Below, in pieces: positions 54,905 to 64,000 of a stretch of DNA of 64,000 nt. This DNA is from Manihot esculenta (Eukaryota > Streptophyta > Magnoliopsida > Malpighiales > Euphorbiaceae). Each line of letters begins with the position of its first letter. The first letter of the stretch is position 1. The stretch covers positions 5,658,886 through 5,722,885 of the forward strand of contig NC_035171.2 in the NCBI RefSeq assembly GCF_001659605.2. The letters are read 5' to 3'. Position numbers and translations under genes: made by a program. The notes below the pieces were generated by a model, which was not told the origin of the DNA, did no database searches, and was given only the letters and a program-made list of their open reading frames with translations.

Positions 54905-57547
54905 ATGAGTGTCACGGATCTTTGGACCCCAATTAAGGACGTCGCCACTTGCTTCTGGGGTTGCACGACAAGCAACATAGAGTATATCCGTGATCTTGAA
55001 AAGAATCTTGAATCATTGAGATACTTAGTATATGATCTCAACGGGAAAAATGAAGATGTGGGGGAAGCAATTAAAATAGGGGGTGGGCTGCAGTTGAAGA
55101 ATAAAAACGAAGTGAAAGCATGGCAACAACGAGCGCAAGACAGAGGAAAAAAGGCGGAAAAAATTCTGGAAAAAGGCGATCTATTGCTGAAGAAGAAACA
55201 AGGTTGTTGCTCCAAGCTCTGTCACTGCTTCTTCAAATACAAGCTTGGAGTAACGGTGTCTGAAGAGATAGACGAAGTCAAAGGAGTAATCGACGACCGA
55301 CGGAATTTTCAACTTGACTTTGTCCTGCCACCGAATGCTTTAGTGGATAAGTTAGATGTGAAGCCAACTGTGGGCTCAGATTCGACCTTTGAGAAGGTGT
55401 GGGAGTATATTGAAGACCCAAGTGTGGGAATGATTGCGATATACGGAATGGGAGGTGTCGGCAAGACGACTCTTCTCAAGAAAATTAATAACAAGTTCCT
55501 GGATGCTCACCATGGTTTCGATGCAGTGATCTGGGTGGTGGTGTCCGAGAATGAAGGCTTGGGAAAAGTTCAGGAAGCTGTTCGTAGCAAATTAAACATA
55601 GTTAATGAACTATGGGAAGGAAAGAATGAAGACAGCAGAGCTGCTTATATACGGCGTATCTTGGAGACGAAAAAGTTTCTTCTGCTATTAGATGATCAGC
55701 GCAATCAGTTGGAGCTGTTAAAAGCAGGGGTTCCTCTTCTAGACAACACTGTGGCTGGTTCCAAGGTAGTATTTACCACACGATCAGAAGATGTTATTGG
55801 CAAAGTGAAGGATGTATGTGGCAGAACAAAGACCATGAAAAGGATTAAAGTAGAATGCTTGACATCAGAAGATTCCCTGCAGTTGTTTGCAATGAACTTT
55901 GATTACGACATCTTTGCCGATGAAGAAGTGGCAAAGCATGCTAAGGATGTTGTGGAAGAGTGCAAAGGTTTGCCGCTTGCTCTCATTACTATCGGAAGAG
56001 CCATGGCCAGTAAGAGGGATTCGGAGGCATGGCAGCATGCGGTAACTCAATTGCGGGGTTATCCAACTCAATTTCCAGGTATGAGGCTGGATGTCTTTCC
56101 TAAGTTAAGATTCAGCTACGATAATCTGAGTGATGATGTTCATAACAAATGTTTCTTGTATTGTTCTCTGTTCCCGGAGGACTACGAGATCAATAAACGG
56201 CAACTAATTAACCTTTGGATAGGCGAAGGGTTCATAAAGGATTTTGGCAACATTCATCAAGCGCGAAATCATGGAGTAGACATTATTGAAAATCTAAAAC
56301 TTGCCTGTTTATTAGAGAGTTGTGAGTCAAAGGATCACATCAAGATGCATGATGTACTTCGCGACATGGCCTCATGGCTAATTTGTGATGAAGGGGAAAA
56401 TCAGCAAAAAGTTTTGATGCAACGAGATCCTGAGTGGATTAGAGCTCAAGGTCTTGCGAAATGGAGAAAGGCATTGGCGATATCATTATGGGGTCCCTAT
56501 TTCAAGGATCTCCAAACTGAAACAGAATTTTCTCGCTGTCAAACTTTAATTGTTCGGGAAACTAAGTTGAGGAAGTTACCAAGAGGGTTCTTCTTTAACG
56601 CCTTGCAGGTCTTGGATTTGTCACATAATCAAAACTTGACCGAGTTACCTGTGGAAATCAAGAACTTGATTCGATTGCAACATCTCGATATTTCGTATAC
56701 TGATATAAAGGAGCTGCCAATTGAGGTCAAGTTCTTGAGCAATCTAAAGATTTTGCTGATGAATGATACAAAGAAACTTGAGCTTCTACCACCGGATGTG
56801 ATCCCGCATCTCTCATCATTACAAGTTTTCAGTAAGGTTAAATCCCCTTTCTTTAAAGAAGCCGCCTTGCTGGAGGAGTTGAATCGTTTGGAAAAGCTAA
56901 TTTGCTTGGGTATCACCTTACGTACCATGAATTCCATCAACTATTTGCTGAATAGCCCCGAGTTACAACGCCTCATCTTCTACTTAACAGTCACGGAATG
57001 CCATGGTTTGCCCTTGCTTAACATATCTGCAATGCAACATCTAGAGACACTTGAGATAAGGGCATGTCATTCTTTGGAGGAGATAAAAATTTTCCCCGAC
57101 CAATTAACATTAACAATGCAGGACTGCTTCAGCAACCTCAGTCATGTAGCTTTTCAAGATTGTCCCGTAAAGAATGTGACATGGCTTATATATGCTCGAA
57201 GACTTCAAACGCTGGAATTAGATGATTGTCATTCAATTGCTGGAGTAATAGGTGACAGATTCGATTTGACAGAAATTGACGAAACGCAGCCCATATTCTC
57301 AAATCTCAAACATTTAAGTCTGAGATATCTACCGATGCTACAGACAATATGTAGTCGAGTCCTGCCCTTTCCACATCTCACAACCATTGAAGTATATGAC
57401 TGCCCAAATCTACGCAAACTTCCATTTGATTCCAGCAGTGCTAGAAACTGTTTGAAGGAAATACGAGGTGAAGAGTCCTGGTGGAATGGACTGAACTGGG
57501 ACGATCCCCAACTGAGGAAAGTTTTCACTCCAAAATTTGTGAAGTAA
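54905..57547 (+). CDS. CC-NB-LRR disease resistance protein (RPS5/RPS2-like CNL)
   Basis: Single-exon gene of 880 residues for an intracellular immune receptor. Order: coiled-coil region (about 1-140, with the YIRDLEKNLESLR segment seen in RPS5-type proteins), NB-ARC (about 150-490), then irregular leucine-rich repeats (about 540-870). Visible motifs: P-loop GMGGVGKTT (181-189), RNBS-B GSKVVFTTRS (285-294), GLPLA (355-359), RNBS-D CFLYCSLFPEDYEI (416-429) and MHDV (481-484). The start is the ATG at 54905; an upstream TTG in frame is not a plausible start. Kinase-2 is odd: LLLLDD is followed by QRNQ instead of the usual (V/I)W, so the Trp typical of CNLs is absent. All other key residues are present and the length is normal for the family, so it may be functional. 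A Gly at position 2 for myristoylation, found in RPS5, is absent. Confidence 0.93.
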   Translation: MSVTDLWTPIKDVATCFWGCTTSNIEYIRDLEKNLESLRYLVYDLNGKNEDVGEAIKIGGGLQLKNKNEVKAWQQRAQDRGKKAEKILEKGDLLLKKKQGCCSKLCHCFFKYKLGVTVSEEIDEVKGVIDDRRNFQLDFVLPPNALVDKLDVKPTVGSDSTFEKVWEYIEDPSVGMIAIYGMGGVGKTTLLKKINNKFLDAHHGFDAVIWVVVSENEGLGKVQEAVRSKLNIVNELWEGKNEDSRAAYIRRILETKKFLLLLDDQRNQLELLKAGVPLLDNTVAGSKVVFTTRSEDVIGKVKDVCGRTKTMKRIKVECLTSEDSLQLFAMNFDYDIFADEEVAKHAKDVVEECKGLPLALITIGRAMASKRDSEAWQHAVTQLRGYPTQFPGMRLDVFPKLRFSYDNLSDDVHNKCFLYCSLFPEDYEINKRQLINLWIGEGFIKDFGNIHQARNHGVDIIENLKLACLLESCESKDHIKMHDVLRDMASWLICDEGENQQKVLMQRDPEWIRAQGLAKWRKALAISLWGPYFKDLQTETEFSRCQTLIVRETKLRKLPRGFFFNALQVLDLSHNQNLTELPVEIKNLIRLQHLDISYTDIKELPIEVKFLSNLKILLMNDTKKLELLPPDVIPHLSSLQVFSKVKSPFFKEAALLEELNRLEKLICLGITLRTMNSINYLLNSPELQRLIFYLTVTECHGLPLLNISAMQHLETLEIRACHSLEEIKIFPDQLTLTMQDCFSNLSHVAFQDCPVKNVTWLIYARRLQTLELDDCHSIAGVIGDRFDLTEIDETQPIFSNLKHLSLRYLPMLQTICSRVLPFPHLTTIEVYDCPNLRKLPFDSSSARNCLKEIRGEESWWNGLNWDDPQLRKVFTPKFVK
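55443..55464 (+). promoter_or_regulatory. Candidate miR482/miR2118 target site in the P-loop coding region
   Basis: The P-loop codons read GGAATGGGAGGTGTCGGCAA. The miR482/2118 family targets this position in many plant NB-LRR mRNAs. The block facing the miRNA 5' end (TCGGCAA) and the GGAATGGG block match the usual site, with a few central and distal mismatches. This rests on family knowledge; no small RNA is visible in the window. Confidence 0.4.
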
Positions 57548-59294
57548 CATAAGCTGAGCTTCAATCTCCAGGGTTCTGCAACAATGAGGTGAGAGATTTG
57601 GACCTTTTTAGTAGACAAAAGACTTCTTTACTAAAAAATGACATCAAAATTTTCACAGGAATTTCCAAGTCTTTGTAACGATCAATGTAAGAATGAGAAT
57701 CTTACTTCAATAATCTTTTCATTTTATTATACTGATCAACGGTACTAACTTGCTGTTAATTCCATCAAGCAACCGGTTGAAGAATGAATCCAACAAATTT
57801 ACTGACTCGTGGCCAAAGTTGGATTAGCGGAAGCTCATCGGCAACCGAAGACTCCAAATAGTTGTATGCTTGGGTTTTCCCACCTATTTTTCATAGTGGA
57901 ACTTCCCATTCGAATCTTCAGTGATGGGCATTTGTTAATCTTCTACGCGTGCTATTAAGTCTTCTGTTGCATAGAGCTCGGATTTGTAATTTAAATTGTT
58001 GGAGCTCCTTTATAACAAAATTTGATCTGAATTCCTTATCAGGAATGAGGTTTGAATATTTTAAATGGTACCTGATATTGCAAGTCAATTTTGCTTAGGC
58101 CTAAAGGATGTTGTAACTGTTTGAATTTTTTTTTATCAAAGATCAAAGGTGTATTAAAAAGGCAGATTTACTATTTATTTCTTAAGTATTTTCATAATTA
58201 ACAAGTCGATTTTTATCTTTTTAGATTTTTTTTTTTCATGTTGATTTTATTTTTTTTGTTAAAAATAAATGAAAAATAAAAAAAAAATTTTAAATTTTAT
58301 TTTATTTTTAAATAAAATATTTTATTTAATTTTTAAATATTATCATTATTAACGAGTCAATTTTTATATTTTTAAAAATTTATTAAAATTTTATTATTAT
58401 TTTAAAAATTTATTAAAATATTATTTTTTTTTTTTTTAAAATAATTATATTTTTTCAGATAATTTAATTTTTTATTATATTTTTAACAGTAAAAATAAAT
58501 GAAAATATTATTTTATTAATAAAAAAAATAAAAATATTTTAATAAATTTTTAAAAATACAGAAACTATAATATTTAAAAGTTAAATAATAAATCTCCTTA
58601 TTAAAAACAGATTCGTTAGCTTAAAAATAGGCACACAAGACATAAACGAGGCTTCTAGGTCTAAAAGAAAAACAGGCTACACAAGTAAAACCAATACAAC
58701 CTAAGCCCACAAAAATTCTTAAGCCCAACCTAATCCAATGAAGCCTGAGTTTGCAAAAGGTAGGAAGAACTTAGGCCACTCGCCAATTGGGACAAATCAT
58801 ATACGGTGCACCAGTTTTACAAACCAAAGCCCACCAAACTCCTTAGAGCCACAGAAGCCGAAAAACATTAAGGACCAAAGCCTTGCCTAGCTGTGGAAGA
58901 GGAAGCAAATGAGAGTGATCGACAAAGGGAAGACGGCAGGAAAAACTCCAGGATTCTCCATAAACCGAGGATCTTTCCACAGCCAAGATTGATCAATCAA
59001 TCCAAACACACTAAATTAAAGAAAAACCCTCCCATGAACCACAAATTTACAAGAAACAAAACAAAAAGTTTACACTCAGATGGTAGTGAGTAGCGGATAG
59101 TGCCAATGGAAAATAATTAAGTGATTTCAACATCCAATCAACTCAAAGCAAATGGAAATAATGAAAATTGTAATATAATAATAATGAAATATAAATATTT
59201 AATAGTTAAATTAACTCATTCTTATGTAAACTCTATTCCATTCACATTGATCTACACACTTTTGCATTCTGAAAACTCTTAATCTAGTAAAACA
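57548..59294. other. Spacer between the NB-LRR and F-box genes
   Basis: 57548-58100 is probably 3' untranslated and flanking sequence. 58150-58610 is very AT-rich with possible terminal inverted repeats. 58620-59100 is of more even composition with no recognisable coding similarity; the 66-codon frame at 58893 has no family features. Confidence 0.5.
58150..58606. repeat. Possible MITE-like AT-rich element
   Basis: GTATTAAAAAGGCAGATTTA at 58151 resembles, inverted, the stretch AAATCTCCTTATTAAAAAC near 58590-58608 (roughly 80 percent over about 28 bp). A GAGTCAATTTTTAT-type motif is repeated inside. No clear target duplication was found. Confidence 0.3.
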
Positions 59295-60356
59295 TTAGAT
59301 CTCCAGGTAGCAACCTGATTGAACATGCCCAGAATACTGCCTAGGTGTCTCCATTTTTGTCCACCTGTACTTGTTTAAATCCAATACATATGCCACGTGG
59401 GGTTCACCAAATCCTGCTGAGCCAATCACCAATAACTTGTCTTGCCATTTTGCCAGGTAAGCAACGTTGTCCACGTCGCAAGGAAGCATGTAAACTACTT
59501 GCCACGTCGTGCCTTTCAGTGCCACCACATAATCTCCCTGACACATGTATATTCCATCATCGCCACTAGTACATGTTTTAGGACACGTGGTAGATTCTAG
59601 AAACTGTTGTATATGATTCCACGTCCACGTCGCGAGATCTAACACCTCAGCATCTCTCTCAAATCTACCTTGCTTTTCAGTAGAGTATCCTCCAATGACG
59701 TGGAGCTTGCCACCATGGAAAATCGCCTTGCATTCGTCGCGTTCTCTTGCCATGTCAGGCAATTGAATCCATTCATCTTTTGCCACGTCATACGCCATTG
59801 CAGATCTTAGTGCATTTTTGTCACTATCATGTCCACCAGCGACATACACCATCCGATCAGAATCAGATGCGCATCCGAAAAAAGATCGCCGAACACCTGG
59901 CATATCAGACCCACGACGCCAAGTAGCGGAAACAAAATCGAAAACAAAAACTGAACCGGACACTTCCCAAGTCGCTGGATCCAGCCCACCCAAAACCACA
60001 ATATCCGACCCAACACTCACAACCTGGCAAAACAACGGCAAGCCATCGGAAAACTCAGGAATCGGAGGCAATTCACACCGATCACCAGTATCCACCTCAA
60101 GAAGAGTGAGGCGGTGAACCGGGATAAGCGGATATTTTACAAACTTGAAAACTTCATTTGGGTCAACTCGAGCTTGAGCCATAACGACAAGCTTCTGACT
60201 AGTAGACGTATCTTTCCTGCGCCGGTAAAATTCCGGCGACTCGAGCTGAGTCCTCCAGCCTTTAGAGACAGATAAGACGGTGGAGAACTGCCTGTACATG
60301 AGACGAACAAGACATTCACGAGCGACATCATCAGGGAGACCAGGAATCAGCTCCAT
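59295..60356 (-). CDS. F-box/kelch-repeat protein of the KMD/KFB type (At1g80440-like)
   Basis: Single-exon, 353 residues. Residues 1-45 form an F-box starting MELIPGLPDDVARECLVR, the start typical of this plant family. At least three kelch repeats follow (about 118-165, 166-214, 216-260), with GG pairs at VVLGGLDP, VYVAGGHDS and HVIGGYSTE and spaced W residues. Such proteins are substrate receptors of SCF ubiquitin ligases. Arabidopsis members (KFB01/20/39/50, also called KMD) bind phenylalanine ammonia-lyase and type-B response regulators and promote their degradation, lowering phenylpropanoid and cytokinin output. Subfamily and targets here are inferred from similarity. Length, start and repeats are normal and nothing is broken. 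It stands alone, oriented toward the NB-LRR gene. Confidence 0.93.
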   Translation of the reverse strand: MELIPGLPDDVARECLVRLMYRQFSTVLSVSKGWRTQLESPEFYRRRKDTSTSQKLVVMAQARVDPNEVFKFVKYPLIPVHRLTLLEVDTGDRCELPPIPEFSDGLPLFCQVVSVGSDIVVLGGLDPATWEVSGSVFVFDFVSATWRRGSDMPGVRRSFFGCASDSDRMVYVAGGHDSDKNALRSAMAYDVAKDEWIQLPDMARERDECKAIFHGGKLHVIGGYSTEKQGRFERDAEVLDLATWTWNHIQQFLESTTCPKTCTSGDDGIYMCQGDYVVALKGTTWQVVYMLPCDVDNVAYLAKWQDKLLVIGSAGFGEPHVAYVLDLNKYRWTKMETPRQYSGHVQSGCYLEI

Positions 60357-60415
60357 GAGAACAGAGAAGAAGAAGAAGAGAAGGATTTATGGAAGGCAGA
60401 GATTTGAGGGGTTTT

Positions 60416-60425
60416 GTTTATATAG
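60416..60425 (-). promoter_or_regulatory. TATA box of the F-box/kelch gene
   Basis: Sense CTATATAAAC lies about 60 bp upstream of the ATG at 60356. It is followed by a CT-rich leader (CTTCTTCTTCTTC at about 60367-60380), a common plant core promoter arrangement. Confidence 0.6.
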
Positions 60426-63400
60426 AGAAAAGTTGCTGCCTTGCCGTTATTGAAGATGAGAACGAGTTTTTGTTAATAATAGAGTTCTGGAAACCAAGGG
60501 CTACTGATCCAGTAAGGACAGGCCTATGGACCATAGGAAACAGCCTGTTGTTGGTTTCCACTTGCATTTTATATTATATATCACACGGCTTATTTTTATA
60601 TTATGTCTTTTACATTATAATTCTCAATCATGGAAGGTTCTAAGATAAAAATAATAAATAAAATTCATTAAAAAATAATATATGAGTTTCGGATTCTTTG
60701 GCTGCAAATTAATTTGAGAGTATTTTATTATCATGCAATTCACTAAAATATAAATTAAATTTATTTTAATTTCTATGATTTACCTAGTCAGGTGCGAAAT
60801 GTCAAAATCAAGGAATGCCAAGCGTTATTAACAAATTCAATAACGGAAATTTTTGATAGTTACTTGGTTTAGAATTAAAATATTATTTTTTTTAATTGAT
60901 ATTATTTTTTTTTTAATTGAGAATTGAAAATTTATGATGGAAGGAGTAGAATTTTAGATTTTTTAAATTTATTTAAATATATTTGTTATTAGATTAAATG
61001 TGGATGCAGAATTAAAATATTATTTAAAATTAAAAAATATATATATATATATATATTATTTGAAATATAGTAAAATTAATATAATATTTTAATCTTTAAT
61101 TAATTGACCTTACAAATAGATTTATAAGTGAAAGAATTTTCCATTTCATTACAGTATTTGGCGGTTCATAATTATCATGTGCAATGCCGCTTAATCTGTT
61201 TACACGTGTCAAATCCTGAGCCTTAGATAATGTCTCTGCTTTTTTCTTTTTATACGGATATTTCTGCATTATTTTATCGTTATGTGCTTTTTTTTTTTAA
61301 TTTGATATTTTATGCCTTCCGATAAATTGGCAAATGGCAACCGCGAGATGACATAATTAAAAAAAAAAAAAAGGTGTTATCATCTAAAATTGTCAATGCA
61401 TCTTAATTTAAGACATATCATGAATCTGATGACAGAGCTGTAAAATTAAGATATGATTGGTGTATCACGTGATTTCAGAGAGAAGTTAATTTAAGCTACT
61501 TTAATTATTCATGATATGTTTAGTGCTTCTAATTCTTTATATGATATCTTGTATTCTTTCATGTTTTTGTCATAAGTTTGGCGTTTTTGGTGGCATGCTG
61601 ATTATAAATTAGGTTTAACCTAATTTATTAAATTTTTCTTCAATTTGGATAAAATTATTTTATTTTCAAAAAATCACATATCATGAAAAAATTAAAAGGT
61701 AATAAACAAATTAATGACATAAAAAATAAGGAATTTTAATTTTATAAAATGATCACAATACTAGTATTTTACTCTTTTTATTTTCTTTTACTTAGCAGGT
61801 GAAAATTTTGAAATAAAATTTTTATAATTTTGTGTCGCTGGAAGGAGTCGGCAACTTTTACAAGTATCTTAATGAACTTTTCTCTCTTTCTTTTTTTTTT
61901 TTTTTAAAATAAATAAATGGAAGTCAACTATGTACTGAAAACATGAACCTGGTTTCCGGAAAATAAAGTAAAAATAAAAAGAAAAGGCAAACATGAACAT
62001 GAACCTGGAAGTTCGGGCTGCATTATATGTATAGAGGGAGACGCGTAATGCTTATAATTATTTTTATGTATATATCCTCTATTTTATAATTTTTACATTT
62101 TATTTTTTTTAGAAATATAATTTTTTAATTATATTTATTTTAAATATATTAAATTTTATTATAATTAGATTGCATTTCTTAAAATTAGGTATGATTAAAT
62201 ATTGTAATTATTAGAAAAAAAGGTATTATATTACTGGATATTATGAATATAATATTAATAATTTTTAAATTAATAAGTAGTAATTAAAAGAAATTCAAAA
62301 AGTGCAAATTATTTATTAGAAAAAACGTAAGCATAATTCTTAAATAGATGGGGAAGTATCGCATAAAGGCAATTAATTATGGGTTGGAAGACCTAACAAT
62401 AAAGGCCAAATGGGCAAAGGTGAGGGATTTGATTCTCTCCACCGCCACACTATTGATGGTCATACGTAGCTTCATTTATGAATTGTAGCTTTCAAGTTAA
62501 TGAAGTTATTATATTTATTTATTTTTAAAATATATTTTTACTCTACGGTCTTTTTATAAAATAATATGTATTATATAAATTTCAAATTGAAAATTTTCTC
62601 AAAATCCATCAAGAGTTACAAGTGTCAATTTAATAATATTTTCCATGCACATGCTAATCCACTTTTATAAATCTCACAAAAATATTATTTTTAAAAATTT
62701 TTTATAAGCATTAAATTTAAAATGTTGTCTTGTCAGCTCATAAATTCAAAATAACGTCGTGCAATAAAACGTTCCATGCATTTGAAAAAGTTGATTAATG
62801 GAAAACGACATCGTATAGCTGCTCGATAATTCAAATTCGAATTCAGGATAACGCGAATTCAGGATAACGTGGTAGGTCGGACTGCATGACAATTCAAATT
62901 CAGATCCAGGAGAACATGGTAGGTCGGACTGCACGTGAGTCCAAAACTGAAAAAAGGAAACCAGTCAAATGACAGTATATGATGAGAAACAGATCGATTC
63001 ATTTCTTTCGTAATTTTTTTTGCATGTGCACCAAAAAAAATAAAATGACCGCTTGACTTAAGTGAAAAAATTGATATTTCTACTACGGATTTATCTGACA
63101 TAAATAAATGCCACTGTAGCAGCAGAAGAACTGTGAGACGTTAATAGCAAGTAAAGAAAAGGAAATAAAAGAGAGAGGTCTTTCTAAGGATTAATTTTTT
63201 TTTAATTATTGTAAATTTTATTATTTTTAAATTTTTGAACATTATTATTTATATAAAATAAATATAAAATTATTTTAATTTTAATTAAATTTATTTATCA
63301 AAATAGTTAATAATATTAAAATAATTAAAATTGAGCGGAAAAATAAAATCAAACAATCTTTAGATCTGACTCAAAACTGTGGCCGGTTGGTTCAAACGAC

Positions 63401-64000
63401 AGCGCCAAATGTGTAATTTTGATAAAATTCCATATATTTTTTTTCAAAAAAATTAAAAATTTGTATAATTTTGACAAAAACAAAGACTTCCCATAAAAGA
63501 ACAACTTGGAAAAAAAAAGTAGCGGTGGAAATATTTTCAATCACAATAATATATTTTTAAAAAAATTCCTAAATCAATGCAAGTAAAACATTTAGAATGG
63601 AAGCTTTCTTCTAAAATGGAAGCTTTCAACCTCATCAAGGTTTTCTTCTGGGAAAACAATTATACATTCGAATTAAATTAAATTAAAATTATAATTAAAT
63701 TTGAATTAAATATGAGCTTTTACCCTTTAAAATATATATATATATAAAGTTAAAATATTAAATTTATTCTTGAAATATACAATAGAGTAAAAATATTAAA
63801 TTTTATTTTTAATTTAAATAAAGATATAATAACACATCTTTAAATGTGTTTGCTCACAGAAACATAAGTAGACACTTAAATTTAAAGTATTATTATTAGA
63901 ACTATCATTCTGTTTTTAAAAATGATATTAAATTAAAAATAAAATTAATTATTTTTATTTAATAATAAATATTTTTAAAAAAATTATTTTCTAATAGCAT
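60426..64000. other. AT-rich intergenic DNA without recognised genes
   Basis: Long A and T runs and weak simple repeats, including (AT)n at about 61039-61058 and 63736-63746. The 60-80 codon frames here show no family features. No tRNA-like cloverleaf or strong inverted repeat was noticed. Confidence 0.55.
62836..62935. repeat. Short tandem duplications near 62.9 kb
   Basis: GAATTCAGGATAACG occurs twice (about 62839 and 62855), and TGGTAGGTCGGACTGCA occurs at 62870 and 62917, a period of 47 bp. Confidence 0.7.

Noticed and set aside
54868..55215. Antisense frame over the NB-LRR N terminus
   Set aside because: Mirror of a strong coding frame; no family features.
58893..59093. 66-codon frame upstream of the F-box gene as a small gene
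   Set aside because: Basic, low-complexity translation with no motif and no promoter or splice features that single it out.
62746..63101. Overlapping minus-strand frames near 62.9 kb
   Set aside because: They read through the local duplications (repeated SPTYHV residues) and show no protein family pattern.

Overview
This is plant nuclear DNA. It holds plant-type genes with GT-AG introns, a coiled-coil NB-LRR resistance gene, a kelch F-box gene of the plant KMD/KFB type, a CACTA transposon and deeply nested Ty3/gypsy LTR retrotransposons. The protein families and the AT-rich gene spacers suit a eudicot, possibly a woody rosid such as a Euphorbiaceae species; the species is inference only.

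Layout. 1-9130 is old repeat territory: the end of an LTR (1-1279), a solo LTR of a different family (1875-3293, TSD CCAGT), an exon relic of an RBP45/47 RNA-binding protein (3330-3540), a CACTA transposon with a nonsense-broken Transposase_24 gene (4687-7443) and right end at 8444, and a truncated LTR (8445-9130). 9131-53229 is one large nest. Its outer shell is a decayed Tat/Retand-like Ty3/gypsy element (F, minus strand), cut into five pieces by later insertions. These are solo LTRs D (10095-40784), E (43848-45959), H (46157-49479) and I (50371-52635), all plus strand. D was entered by the full-length element A (11405-39481, minus strand) and by a 551-bp palindromic element (39806-40356). 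A was entered by element B (12529-22349, in its LTR) and element C (25412-34007, in its RNase H region). H was entered by solo LTR G (46351-48401). A 5-bp target-site duplication can be read for every one of these insertions; D's is imperfect. For B, the uninterrupted site is preserved in A's other LTR.

A, B and C are Tekay/Del-type chromoviruses: initiator-Met-tRNA primer site, gag-protease-RT-RNase H-integrase order and a C-terminal chromodomain. B has an intact 1661-codon gag-pol and nearly identical LTRs and is the likely autonomous member. A has at least four nonsense codons. C keeps a shortened gag and only pol debris. Both have almost identical LTRs, which suggests they moved recently using enzymes supplied by B-like relatives. 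The LTRs carry clustered TTCGGCGGCCGAA-type palindromes that contain the GCC-box core, a TATA box, a likely leader-intron donor and short hairpin-like tandem repeats.

53230-64000 is the gene-bearing end: a single-exon 880-aa CC-NB-LRR gene (54905-57547, +) and a single-exon 353-aa F-box/kelch gene (59295-60356, -), with AT-rich spacers and small repeats. No tRNA, rRNA or CRISPR array was seen. The many short frames reading SAAE, FGGR or RRPN are translations of the LTR palindromes, not genes.
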